This document shows positions 54,314 to 62,606 of a stretch of DNA of 64,000 bases, piece by piece. The notes below the pieces were generated by a model that did no database searches, had not been told where the DNA came from, and saw only the letters and a list, made by a program, of their open reading frames with translations. Position numbers and translations under genes: made by a program. The number at the start of each line of letters is the position of its first letter. Within the stretch, counting starts at the first letter, position 1. The stretch lies in the NCBI GenBank assembly GCA_024703855.1, contig CP087965.1, positions 5,324,001-5,388,000 of the forward strand, given 5' to 3'. The stretch comes from Polaromonas sp. P2-4. Its GTDB lineage: Bacteria > Pseudomonadota > Gammaproteobacteria > Burkholderiales > Burkholderiaceae_C.

Positions 54314-54360
54314 GCCGAACGTCGTAGCGCAGGGGCGTTCCCTGGAGCGCAAGGTCAGGC
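54314..54360 (-). repeat. attC-like site after the cupin gene
   Basis: Plus strand GCCGAAC ... GTCAGGC as outer boxes, each one mismatch from RYYYAAC/GTTRRRY, with an inner pairing GCGCAGGGG/CCTGGAGCGC that leaves extra unpaired bases. The word GGTCAGGCCTATTTGCC at its end is shared exactly with the site at 55802. Confidence 0.45.
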
Positions 54361-54378
54361 CTATTTGCCCGCCCCCTT

Positions 54379-54728
54379 TCACGCCCGAACCGGGCTCAGC
54401 ACGTGCAACGACACGTACGGCTCGTTACCCTCGACCCAGCTGTCATGCGGGGCAGGTGCGATGTGAAACGCTTGGCCCGGCAAGAGGTCAAGCCGCTCTC
54501 CACCCTCATACTCAACAACACCATGCCCCGACAACACAACACCCGTGTGGGGGCATGGCACAGTGGCGTGCCAACCGAAGGCGCGTTATGCACCGACCAT
54601 TTCCAGCCAGGCTGGTAGGTCGCGCGTCCGAGGCTTACCCCGGCGAGGTGAACAATCTCGAACCGGCCGTTGGGGAACTCCCGCACCTCATCCGGCTGGT
54701 CGAATCCCTTGAGAATCGTCTTTGACAT
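54379..54728 (-). CDS. cupin-domain protein (frameshifted)
   Basis: About 116 residues from ATG 54728: MSKTILKGFDQPDEVREFPN, GRFEIVHLAGVSLGRATYQP, GWKWSVHNAPSVGTPLCH and, after a break near 54560, TGVVLSGHGVVEYEGGERLD, LLPGQAFHIAPAPHDSWVEG. This is a single cupin barrel with a putative metal site (H in TPLCH, and PHDSW). Probably a small-molecule-binding or oxygenase-like protein; substrate unknown. Confidence 0.75.
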
Positions 54729-54757
54729 GATGCTTACCTTTCTTGTGATGGTGCTTT

Positions 54758-54804
54758 GCTTAGTTCGCCTATCAACCGCGCGTCGGCTGCCTGCACCGTT
54801 AGGC
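54758..54804 (-). repeat. attC-like site after the cysteine synthase gene
   Basis: Minus strand GCCTAAC at 54804-54798, a perfect RYYYAAC box that contains the cysK stop codon TAA, followed by GCAGCCGACGCGC, identical to the box in the site at 52451. The distal box (GCTTAGT) is degenerate. Confidence 0.55.
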
Positions 54805-55737
54805 ACCGGGCTTGCCGGTATACACGTCGGTGCTCAGGTACCGCAGCCCCGAGTCAACGACGATGGTGGCCACCGTCGCGCCAGGGCCGAGCCGCCTGGC
54901 GACGCGGAGCGCCGCGACGACATTCGCGCCGGACGACGTGCCCGCGAAGATTCCCTCTTCGCGCGCCAAGCGTCGCGCCATCGCCTTGGCTTCCTCGCTG
55001 CTCACGGTCTGAATCTCATCGACGAGCTCAGGCTGCCACAAGGGCGGAATAAATCCAATGCCTATGCCCTCGATCTGGTGAGAGCCGGATAGCTGCCCGG
55101 ACAGCACCGCGGATTCCGCCGGTTCGACGGCGACGATACGGATGCGATCCTGGTGTTTCCGCAGGGATCTCGTGACCCCATGAATCGCGTGCGCCGTGCC
55201 GACCGAATGCACAAACGCATCGATCTGCCCGCCTGTCTGCTGCCAGAGTTCCTCGCCCAGCGGAAGATAGCCTTCAATGGCGTGATGGTTGTTGAGTTGA
55301 TCGCAATACCAGTGGCCGGGCCGCAAACTGATCTCAGCGGCGGTGTTGATGATGGCCTTGATCAGCCCTTCGGTAATTTTCTTGTTGTCGCTCGGCACGA
55401 TTGTGATGCGCGCACCGAAGGCCTGCATCGTGCGCAGCTTCTCTTCGCTGAAGGCGTCGGAAAACACGACCTCCAGGGCATATCCTTTCGCCGCGCAGAC
55501 AAACGCCAGCGAGATACCGGTGGTGCCCGCCGTGTATTCCACCACCGTTCCGCCAGGCCGCAGGCGCCTGCTGGCTTCGGCGCGCTCGATGGCTGCCTTG
55601 GCCATTCGATCCTTCATGCTCCCGGTCGGATTCGCCGATTCCAGCTTGGCAACGATGCGCCCCGAGCCAGGCGGCACGATGTTCTGAAGTTCGACCAGCG
55701 GCGTGTTGCCGATTGCGCCAAGAAGTGTATTTTTCAT
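54799..55737 (-). CDS. cysteine synthase family PLP enzyme
   Basis: 312 residues from ATG 55737 (AGGGGGAAA upstream), intact. Start MKNTLLGAIGNTPLVELQNI, PLP lysine in ESANPTGSMKDRMAKAAIER, phosphate/substrate loop VEYTAGTTGISLAFVCAAKG, GTAHAIHGVTRSLR, EGIGIGFIPPLW and EEGIFAGTSSGANV. It probably makes cysteine from O-acetylserine and sulfide, although some relatives use other acceptors. The stop codon is embedded in an attC-like box, suggesting a mobile cassette origin. Confidence 0.87.
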   Translation of the reverse strand: MKNTLLGAIGNTPLVELQNIVPPGSGRIVAKLESANPTGSMKDRMAKAAIERAEASRRLRPGGTVVEYTAGTTGISLAFVCAAKGYALEVVFSDAFSEEKLRTMQAFGARITIVPSDNKKITEGLIKAIINTAAEISLRPGHWYCDQLNNHHAIEGYLPLGEELWQQTGGQIDAFVHSVGTAHAIHGVTRSLRKHQDRIRIVAVEPAESAVLSGQLSGSHQIEGIGIGFIPPLWQPELVDEIQTVSSEEAKAMARRLAREEGIFAGTSSGANVVAALRVARRLGPGATVATIVVDSGLRYLSTDVYTGKPGA

Positions 55738-55801
55738 TGTGTGTTTCCCCCTGATGAAGCCCGCAAGAAATGACAGTGCGAGCATCGGCTCCGATACGCT
55801 C

Positions 55802-55864
55802 GCACAACGGCAAGCAAACCCGCGCGGCGCTTGCGGCGCGTCCGTGCCCAGCGTGGGGTCAGGC
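55802..55864 (-). repeat. attC-like site after the globin gene
   Basis: Plus strand GCACAAC ... GTCAGGC outer boxes with a long GC-rich inner palindrome (CGCGCGGCGCTTGCGGCGCG). One mismatch in each outer box relative to consensus. Confidence 0.45.
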
Positions 55865-55905
55865 CTATTTGCCGTTAATCGAATCCGCCATCACTCCCCG
55901 CTTAT

Positions 55906-56268
55906 TCATACGCGGATGATCTCGCCCTTGAGCGAGTAAAGGATGGCGATGACATCCTTCTTCGCATCCCCGTCCAGACCATTCTTGTCCATCGCCCCAA
56001 CGATGTCATCCATCACCGCCAGGTACTCCTGCTCACTGATGTTCATGCCCTTGTGTGCGGCGAGCATGTCCTTGCCCGTGTAGGCTTCGGGGCCGCCTGA
56101 GCCAGCGCTAAAAAACTCGCGCGCCATCTGCTTGAGATGATCCAGGTCCTTGACGTTCTCGAATCGGGTCTTGACGATGGGGTTGACCAAGTGCGCGGCA
56201 ACGACATCGTCCACGAGTCGGGCCATGCCTTCAGCCCCGCCCAGTCGCTGGTAGAGGGTAGTGGTCAT
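55906..56268 (-). CDS. truncated hemoglobin, group I-like
   Basis: 120 residues from ATG 56268 (AAGGAATC upstream), intact: MTTTLYQRLGGAEGMARLVD, DVVAAHLVNPIVKTRFENVK, REFFSAGSGGPEAYTGKDML and AAHKGMNISEQEYLAVMDDI. The His in AAHKGM is the proximal heme ligand. Such globins bind O2 or detoxify NO. It is one of the short genes of the cassette-like cluster. Confidence 0.88.
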   Translation of the reverse strand: MTTTLYQRLGGAEGMARLVDDVVAAHLVNPIVKTRFENVKDLDHLKQMAREFFSAGSGGPEAYTGKDMLAAHKGMNISEQEYLAVMDDIVGAMDKNGLDGDAKKDVIAILYSLKGEIIRV

Positions 56269-56339
56269 CGTAGATTCCTTTTTGTGTTTATAGGCTGCGT
56301 GACTAGCGACAAGTTGTTGCCGCAGCCGATGCAACAATT

Positions 56340-56403
56340 GCCCAAGGTTTAAGGTAAGGGGCGCGCCGCTTTTGACGCGTCCCGCTTGACCGCAGTGTTG
56401 GAT
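56340..56403 (-). repeat. attC-like site, best match
   Basis: Outer boxes GCCCAAG (one mismatch) and GTTGGAT (perfect GTTRRRY) enclose L boxes: minus strand GGTCAAGCGGGACGCG and CGCGCCCCTTACCTTAAAC, which pair with a bulge, as attC folds do. It begins 2 bp after the stop codon of the gene at 56405. Confidence 0.65.
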
Positions 56404-56404
56404 C

Positions 56405-56710
56405 TCACGCCCACTTTTTGCCGAGCGCCTCCAGGCCAGCCTTTTGCAAATCCTCCGGGCTCATCAGAATACGAAATTTGCAATTGGCCTGGAAGTTGAG
56501 AAAGAAGGGCTCTGCAAAGGCGGGCACATCCGACGGAGTTTGTACGTCAATCACGAAGACTCCGCCGCGTGTTCCGTCTTGCTCCGTGAAGTAGGCCGCC
56601 TCCGGCTTGATGGTTTCGAGGATGCGCCCAATGATCTCGCCCGCCTTTCCACTTCTGACGAGAGAGTTGAAAGGCTCATGTGGGATTTCGACCGTAAGTA
56701 GCATTTTCAT
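56405..56710 (-). CDS. conserved hypothetical protein of about 100 residues
   Basis: 101 residues, intact: MKMLLTVEIPHEPFNSLVRS, GKAGEIIGRILETIKPEAAY, FTEQDGTRGGVFVIDVQTPS, DVPAFAEPFFLNFQANCKFR. It looks like a ferredoxin-like alpha/beta (dimeric barrel type) fold. Similar proteins are sometimes annotated as panthothenate-related, without support. Followed directly by an attC-like site. Confidence 0.65.
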   Translation of the reverse strand: MKMLLTVEIPHEPFNSLVRSGKAGEIIGRILETIKPEAAYFTEQDGTRGGVFVIDVQTPSDVPAFAEPFFLNFQANCKFRILMSPEDLQKAGLEALGKKWA

Positions 56711-56781
56711 GGGATGTTCTCCTGCTGTTGCGGCATTTGAAGGCGGTGCCGCACACGCCTAAGGTATTGGCATTTGGGCCG

Positions 56782-57075
56782 CTATGCCATCTTGCCAAGA
56801 ATCCCGTTCATCTCGTCCTTGGAGAAGGCGCGCAGGGTTTGCGTGCGAACATTGCCCGCCATGCCAATGGCCAATGCGAATGCGGTTGCAGACGTCTCGT
56901 CCGGCGCCTCGATGATCGCCACCACATCGTATTTCCCCAGCGTCCAGTAGATTTGCGTCATCGTGGCGCCAAACTTCTTGGCGGCCTCCTTGACGGCATC
57001 GGCACGTTTCGTGGTGTCCTTGACGGTGCGGATCCCTTGATCGGTAAAGTTGGAAAGTGCAATGTAGGTAACCAT
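56782..57075 (-). CDS. GYD-domain protein
   Basis: 97 residues, intact: MVTYIALSNFTDQGIRTVKD, TTKRADAVKEAAKKFGATMT and QIYWTLGKYDVVAIIEAPDE. The GKYD segment corresponds to the G-x-YD motif that names the family; a small dimeric alpha/beta barrel of unknown function. It is the first of the minus-strand cluster that extends to 52513. Confidence 0.85.
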   Translation of the reverse strand: MVTYIALSNFTDQGIRTVKDTTKRADAVKEAAKKFGATMTQIYWTLGKYDVVAIIEAPDETSATAFALAIGMAGNVRTQTLRAFSKDEMNGILGKMA

Positions 57076-57532
57076 GTTGTGTCTCCTTCAGGCATAAGGG
57101 GCCTCGCAGATCAAACCGGCCAGCGACGACCCCGTTGCGCCAGCCCGCCGTAAGTCATACCGAAAAACCTGCGGTTTAAATCGGCGACCAGGGAGTCATC
57201 GGTAGCGGCGATTCCTTCCTCGTTTCCTTGTTCACCGGGTTCATTGATTTCACGGACCTCAACTTCAACGATTCACAGAATCGCGAAACACTGCAAGGCT
57301 ACAGCCGCGACCTGCTCACAGGCCATCCCCAAAACAGGTGAGCGTCGGCATCCCCAGAGTGAGAGTTTCAAAATACCCCCGCGCTGCAAGTAACTACTTA
57401 TTGATCTAAACAATAAATTTAATATTCTTTTGAGTTCTGATGAAACTCCACTAAATTCTCGGACTGTTCAATAAAAGAGCCCATACGTTTCCACAAGAAA
57501 CGAGCGGCCCAATAAGGACTCAGCGGATTTTC
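57076..57532. other. intergenic region with an orphan ORF fragment
   Basis: Between the divergent GYD and metN genes. The plus frame 57195-57341 reads GDSFLVSLFTGFIDFTDLNF, NDSQNRETLQGYSRDLLTGH and stops, with no start codon; it may be the end of a lost gene. 57370-57430 is AT-rich (ACTTATTGATCTAAACAATA) and likely contains the metN promoter. No integrase gene is visible. Confidence 0.4.
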
Positions 57533-58597
57533 ATGATCGAACTCAAGCGTATTTTTCAAACTTACAAAGGCCCCACGGGCCCGGTCGAGGCGCTGAGGGG
57601 CGTCGATCTTCATATCAAACCAGGCGAGGTGTTCGGCATCATTGGCCGCAGCGGGGCGGGCAAAAGTTCGCTGGTGCGCGTCATCAACCTGCTGAACCGG
57701 CCCACCGCCGGGCAAGTACTGGTGGGTGGCCGTGAGCTGACGTCGCTGGGTGGTGATGCGCTGCGGGTGGCGCGGCGTGACATTGGCATCATCTTTCAGC
57801 ACTTCAACCTGCTGTCGTCGCGCACGGTGTATGACAACGTGGCCTTGCCGCTGGAGATTGCCGGCCTTTCCGCTCAAGACATCAAAGCGCGCGTGGAGCC
57901 CTTGCTCGACCTGGTGGGCCTGTCGGCGCTGCGTGATCGCTACCCGGCGCAGATCAGCGGCGGGCAAAAACAGCGCGTGGGCATTGCGCGCGCTGGCGAA
58001 TCGGCCCAAGGTATTGCTGTCTGATGAAGCCACGTCGGCGCTGGACCCCGAAACCACACGCTCCATCCTCGGCCTGCTCAGGCAGATCAACAAGGAGTTT
58101 GGGCTGACGATTGTGCTGATCACGCACCAGATGCAGGTGATCAAGCAGGTGGCCGACCGCGTGGCGGTGATTGACGCCGGGCGCATTGTTGAAAGCGGCC
58201 CGGTGATTGATGTCTTCACGCGGCCCCAGCACGAGACCACGCGCAGCCTGATTGCCGAGATCGTGCCGCAGGACTTGCCCGAAAGCGTGCTGGCGCGCAT
58301 TCGCACGCTGATGAGTGCGGAGCACCCTGAAGAAGGTCAGTTGCTGCGCCTGGCGTTTGCGGGTGACGAGTCGGACCGGCCTTTACTGTCCGATGTGATT
58401 CGCCGCTTTGGCATTGACCTGTCCATCGTGCATGGCCAGATCGATGAGATTCAGGGCAAGCCGTTTGGCACGCTGGCAGTGTTTTGCGCGCGGTGCGCGA
58501 GCAGCTCAACGCTGGGGTGGCGCATTTGCGCGGCGCCGGGGTGCATGTCGATCAGGTCCATAGCGCATCAACTTTGGAGCTCAGCCATGTTCAGTAA
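57533..58597 (+). CDS. metN: methionine ABC transporter ATPase (two frameshifts)
   Basis: About 355 residues from ATG 57533: MIELKRIFQTYKGPTGPVEA, Walker A GRSGAGKSSLVRVINLL, Q-loop IFQHFNLLSSRTVYDNVALP, signature QISGGQKQRVGIAR. After a break near 58000: VLLSDEATSALDPETTRSIL (Walker B) and VLITHQMQVIKQVADRVAVI. The C-terminal NIL regulatory domain follows (RLAFAGDESDRPLLSDVIRR), with a break near 58490 and the end THLELSHVQ-like at 58597. It overlaps metI by 11 bp. Confidence 0.9.
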
Positions 58598-59252
58598 TTT
58601 TTCGCAAGCCCTGCTGGAGCTGTTTGTCAGCTCGCTCTGGGAAACCATGGTGATGGTCGGCATTTCGGGCCTGGTGGGCGCGCTGATTGGGGTGCCGTTG
58701 GGCGTATTTTTGCGGCTGACCGATGCGGGCGGCGTGCTGCAAAACGCCGGCATGAACCGTGTGGTGGGCGGCATTGTGAATGCCGTGCGCTCCACACCTT
58801 TCATCATTCTGCTGGTGGCGATTATTCCGCTGACGCGTCTGCTCACCGGTTCATCCATAGGTACCGCGGCTGCCGTCGTGCCGCTCACGATTGCGGCGGC
58901 GCCTTTTGTGGCGCGGCTGGTGGAAACATCGTTGCGCGAGGTGGACCACGGGCTGATTGAAGCGGCCTTGGCCATGGGCGCGACCACGCGGCAGATTGTG
59001 CTGAAGGTGCTGCTGCCCGAGGCGCTGCCCGGCATTGTGGCGGGCCTGACGATTACCTTTGTCAGCCTGACCGGCTACTCGGCCATGGCCGGCGCGATTG
59101 GCGGCGGCGGGCTGGGTGACCTGGGCATTCGCTACGGTTACCAGCGCTTCTTGCCGGAGGTGATGCTGGCCGTGGTGCTGGTGCTGATTCTATTTGTGCA
59201 GGCGGTGCAAAGCCTGGGCGACTGGGCTGTGCGGCGGCTGAGCCACAAATGA
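58587..59252 (+). CDS. metI: methionine ABC transporter permease
   Basis: 221 residues from ATG 58587, intact: MFSNFSQALLELFVSSLWET, MVMVGISGLVGALIGVPLGV, VGGIVNAVRSTPFIILLVAI, and the EAA loop VETSLREVDHGLIEAALAMG, ATTRQIVLKVLLPEALPGIV. Five membrane segments as in MetI. Works with MetN and MetQ. Confidence 0.92.
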   Translation: MFSNFSQALLELFVSSLWETMVMVGISGLVGALIGVPLGVFLRLTDAGGVLQNAGMNRVVGGIVNAVRSTPFIILLVAIIPLTRLLTGSSIGTAAAVVPLTIAAAPFVARLVETSLREVDHGLIEAALAMGATTRQIVLKVLLPEALPGIVAGLTITFVSLTGYSAMAGAIGGGGLGDLGIRYGYQRFLPEVMLAVVLVLILFVQAVQSLGDWAVRRLSHK

Positions 59253-59293
59253 GGACACATCTTCATAAACGCCGCTGCTGGCGATGTTGGTGA

Positions 59294-59350
59294 TGCTATT
59301 GTTTTGATAGCTGCTTGCGCCCGTACTGAATGGGCTAGAGGCCTATTTTG
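59294..59350 (+). repeat. dispersed intergenic repeat, copy F
   Basis: GCTATTGTTTTGATAGC, TGCTTGCGCCCGTACTGAAT, GGGCTAGAGGCCTATTTT. The best-preserved member of the family; it separates metI from metQ. Confidence 0.8.
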
Positions 59351-59430
59351 CTTAAAAATCTACCTTTACAACGATTTTTCCAGTTCACGCATTCCATTTT
59401 CATTTTCTAATTTTTCAAAAAGGAAACACC

Positions 59431-60227
59431 ATGAATAAACGTACCCTTGTGCAATCGACCCTCGCGCTGGCCCTCGCAACCTCTTTCTCCGGCGGCCTGC
59501 TGGCGCAAGACAAGCCGCTGAAGATCGGCGTCACGGCCGGCCCGCACGCGCAGATTTTTGAGCAGGTCAAAAAGATCGCTGAAAAAGACGGCCTGAAAAT
59601 CCAGATCGTCGAATTCAGCGACTACATCCAGCCCAATGCCGCGCTGGCCGCCGGCGACCTCGATGGCAACAGCTACCAGCACAAGCCTTTCCTCGACCAG
59701 CAGGTCAAGGACCGTGGCTACAAGATCGTGTCGGTGGGCTACACCGTCAACTTCCCGATTGGCATTTACTCCAAAAAAGTCAAGAGCCTGAAAGACCTGA
59801 AGGAAGGCGCACGCTTTGGCATTCCGAATGACCCGACCAACGGCGGCCGCGTGCTGCTGGTGTTGCAAGACCAGGGCCTGATCAAGCTTAAACCTGAGGC
59901 CGGCCTCAAGGCCACACCGCTGGACGTGATTGACAACCCGAAAAGATCAAGTTTGTGGAGCTAGACGCTGCGCAACTGCCGCGCTCGCTGGACGACCTGG
60001 ATGCATCGGCCATCAACACCAACTACGCGCTTTCCGCCGGGCTCAACCCCGCCAAAGACGCGATTGCCCAGGAAGCCGCCAAGTCACCATATGTGAACCT
60101 GCTGGCCGTGCGTGAGCAGGACAAGGACAAGCCTTGGGTGGCCAAGCTGGTCAAGGCCTACCACTCCGAAGAAATCCGCAAGTTCGTGCTGGCCGAGTTC
60201 AAGGGGTCGGTGCTGGCCGGGTTCTGA
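59431..60227 (+). CDS. metQ: methionine-binding lipoprotein family protein (frameshifted)
   Basis: About 266 residues from ATG 59431. Signal peptide MNKRTLVQSTLALALATSFS ending LLAQD without a lipobox Cys, so a soluble periplasmic form. PLKIGVTAGPHAQIFEQVKK, DYIQPNAALAAGDLDGNSYQ, HKPFLDQQVKDRGYKIVSVG and DPTNGGRVLLVLQDQGLIKL are NlpA/MetQ motifs. A break in an A run near 59940 precedes KFVELDAAQLPRSLDDLDAS. Binds D/L-methionine. Confidence 0.9.
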
Positions 60228-60234
60228 CAGGCTT

Positions 60235-61745
60235 CTAGCGTTTTATTACCGGCGCGGGTGCTGGCGTCAAAAACACGGCGGCACAGGCCGCCGAGGCCAG
60301 GGCGCACAGCACGGCTGCCAGCACCACCCAGCGAAACGCATGGATCAGCGTAGCCGCGGGGGCGCCGTCCAGCGGCCCGCCCAGGGCAGCGGCAAACACC
60401 ACGCCAAGCACGGCCACTGCCAGCAAACTGGCTACACGCGCCACCGCGTTGTTCACGCCCGAGGCCACCCCGGCGTGGGCTGACGACACCGCGTTCATCA
60501 CGGTGGTGGTGAGCGGTGCAATGGCAATCGTCATGCCCAGGCCCAGCACCACCATGGCCGGAAAAAGCCCGCCCAGTAAGGCCAGCCCACACCCGGCAGC
60601 GCCATCAGCGCCAGGCCGCCGGCTGCGATCATTGGACCGCAGAAAAGCATGAGCCTGGCGCCAAAGCGATCCATGGCTTTGCCGGCCGTTGATGACAGCA
60701 AACCCAAAATGAGGGAGAAGGGCAGCAGCGTGGCGCCCGCTGCGGTGGCCGAATAACTGAAGGCGCCAATCAGCACAAAGGGCAGAAAAAACAGCACACC
60801 ACCCAGCGCAAAGTACAGCAGCAAGGTCAGCAGATTGGCACCGACAAAGTCGCGCGATTTGAAAAGCGCCGGCGGCATCATGGGCGCGCTCACCCGCACC
60901 TGCGCCACGCCAAAAGCAGCCAGCGCGGCAACGCCAAACACCATGGGCCACAGCACGTTCGCGTGGCCCCAGCCGCGCTCGGGCGCCAGCGTCAGCCCGT
61001 AGGTGAGGGCGCCCAGCCCGCTGGCCACCAGCAACACACCCAGCCAGTCGAAATGCTGCGGCGCATCGGGGTCGCGGCTGTCAGGCACCGCATACAAAGC
61101 CAGCCAGATGGTGGCCACGGCCAGCGGCACATTCAGGAAAAAAATGGCGCGCCACGACACCGCATCGACCAGCCAGCCGCCCAGCACCGGCCCCGCCGCA
61201 CCGGTGATGGACGCCCACGCCGCCCAGGTGCCAATCGCCTTGCCGCGTGCGTCGCCTTCAAACACGTTGCCAATAATGGCCAGGCTGGCTGGCACCAGCA
61301 GCGCCGCGCCCACGCCCTGCAGCGCGCGGCAATCAGGGCCAGCGTGCCGGAGGCCAGCCCACAGGCCGCCGACGCGGCGGTAAAAAGCGCAATGCCGGTG
61401 ATGAAAATGCTGCGCCGCCCCGAACCGGTCCCCCAGCGAGCCGCCCACCAGCACCAGCGAACCCAGTGCCAGCAGATAGGCATTGATGACCCACTGCATC
61501 GCCGCCAGGTTGGCGCCGGCGCTGCTGGCAAAGTCACGCTGGATGGCGGGCAGGGCAATGTTGACGACCGAGCCGTCGATGAAAGCCATGGACGAGCCGA
61601 GGACGGTGGCGGCCAGCGCAAAGCCTTTTCTGGCGGGGGTTGAACCGGCAGAAGAGGGCGGAGAAGAAAGCGAAGATGAGGGCTGACAAATGCGTTGTGC
61701 CCGAATGATCCCTTCATCACAGGGACACTGCACATTACCCGGCAT
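60235..61745 (-). CDS. MFS drug exporter, DHA2/EmrB type (three frameshifts)
   Basis: From about 61745 to 60235, roughly 500 residues; the exact start is uncertain because no SD fits. GFALAATVLGSSMAFIDGSV, VNIALPAIQRDFASS (motif D1-like), QWVINAYLLALGSLVLVGGS, LGDRFG (motif A). Breaks near 61420 and 61325 compensate each other; between them the true frame reads FITGIALFTAASAACGLASG. Then ASITGAAGPVLGGWLVDAVS, WRAIFFLNVPLAVATIWLAL (motif C region), and after a break near 60570 TTTVMNAVSSAHAGVASGVN. A 14-helix proton-driven exporter; substrate unknown. Confidence 0.82.
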
Positions 61746-61805
61746 CGGATATCTTTATTGGCTTTGGGCGTTCGAACGGAGCATCAGGCCGGGCTTGCGA
61801 TCCGC

Positions 61806-62057
61806 TCAGTGGCGCTGCTCAGCCAGCTGCACTGAAAGGTCATGAAGTTTGGCCTTGCCCATGTAGTAGCGGTCAAGTCGCCACTCTTTAAGAATGTCTA
61901 TTCCCAGGTCGAATTGTTCGTAGTCAAGCTCGTAAAGCTCACCGAGCTCAAATTCTTCATCTGATTCAAGGGCGCGCACCAGACGAGTCAGCGTCTTTGC
62001 CGAATCCGAGATCGGATTTGCCTCTATGAATTTCCAGGCCTTCTTGATTGCGTTCAT
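61806..62057 (-). CDS. small conserved hypothetical protein
   Basis: 83 residues from ATG 62057: MNAIKKAWKFIEANPISDSA, KTLTRLVRALESDEEFELGE, LYELDYEQFDLGIDILKEWR and LDRYYMGKAKL. Acidic and helical. An ATG 15 nt upstream (MKDIP) is an alternative start. No domain recognised. Confidence 0.6.
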   Translation of the reverse strand: MNAIKKAWKFIEANPISDSAKTLTRLVRALESDEEFELGELYELDYEQFDLGIDILKEWRLDRYYMGKAKLHDLSVQLAEQRH

Positions 62058-62334
62058 TGGAATGTCTTTCAAAAATCAGGATGGGAGATTCGGAGCGGGC
62101 AGAGCACCCGGGCACCGGCAGGAGGGGGCTCGGAAATTATGTCGGCGTTATGACGCCACTGACTGTCGCGTAAGAGTTGGTAGCAGCCTTGCAGACGCGC
62201 TACGGGTGTCACAGGCCGGCCATAACGGCGGTTTGCGATTCACAGACTATTACAAACTGGCGGTTTGCCTCATCAATAGGTGCGAGCCCGGCGCGAAACT
62301 CTCGAAGCACCCTATTGATCTTTCCTTAATGGAT

Positions 62335-62465
62335 GACATTCGTGCGGTCATCGCGCGGCCCAGGCGCCGCCTCGTCATCGCGAGGCCGCAGGCCGTGGCG
62401 ATCCATCGTCGATCAAGCGCCGCCATGGATTGCCGCGCTGCGCCTGCAATGACACGGAGGCTGTC
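62335..62465. repeat. REP-like inverted repeat in the 62058-62606 gap
   Basis: Left part CGTCATCGCGAGGCCGCAGG ... GTGGCGATCCATC and right part GCCATGGATTGCCGCGCTGC ... GCAATGACACGG are reverse complements with substitutions, about 35 bp each. The rest of the gap (62058-62334 and 62466-62606) shows no gene. A half-copy lies in the prophage at 3528-3559. Confidence 0.65.
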
Positions 62466-62606
62466 ACGAATTGTGGAAAGCCCAATAGATTCATGATGTG
62501 GTTGGCCGCCGGCCCCGGGTTTTCCGGCCAAAAATTTGAGCGTTTAATCAGCGTGTATTCAGCGTTCAACACCTGACGCGCTGATCCAACTCAAGCTGGA
62601 GTTTCC

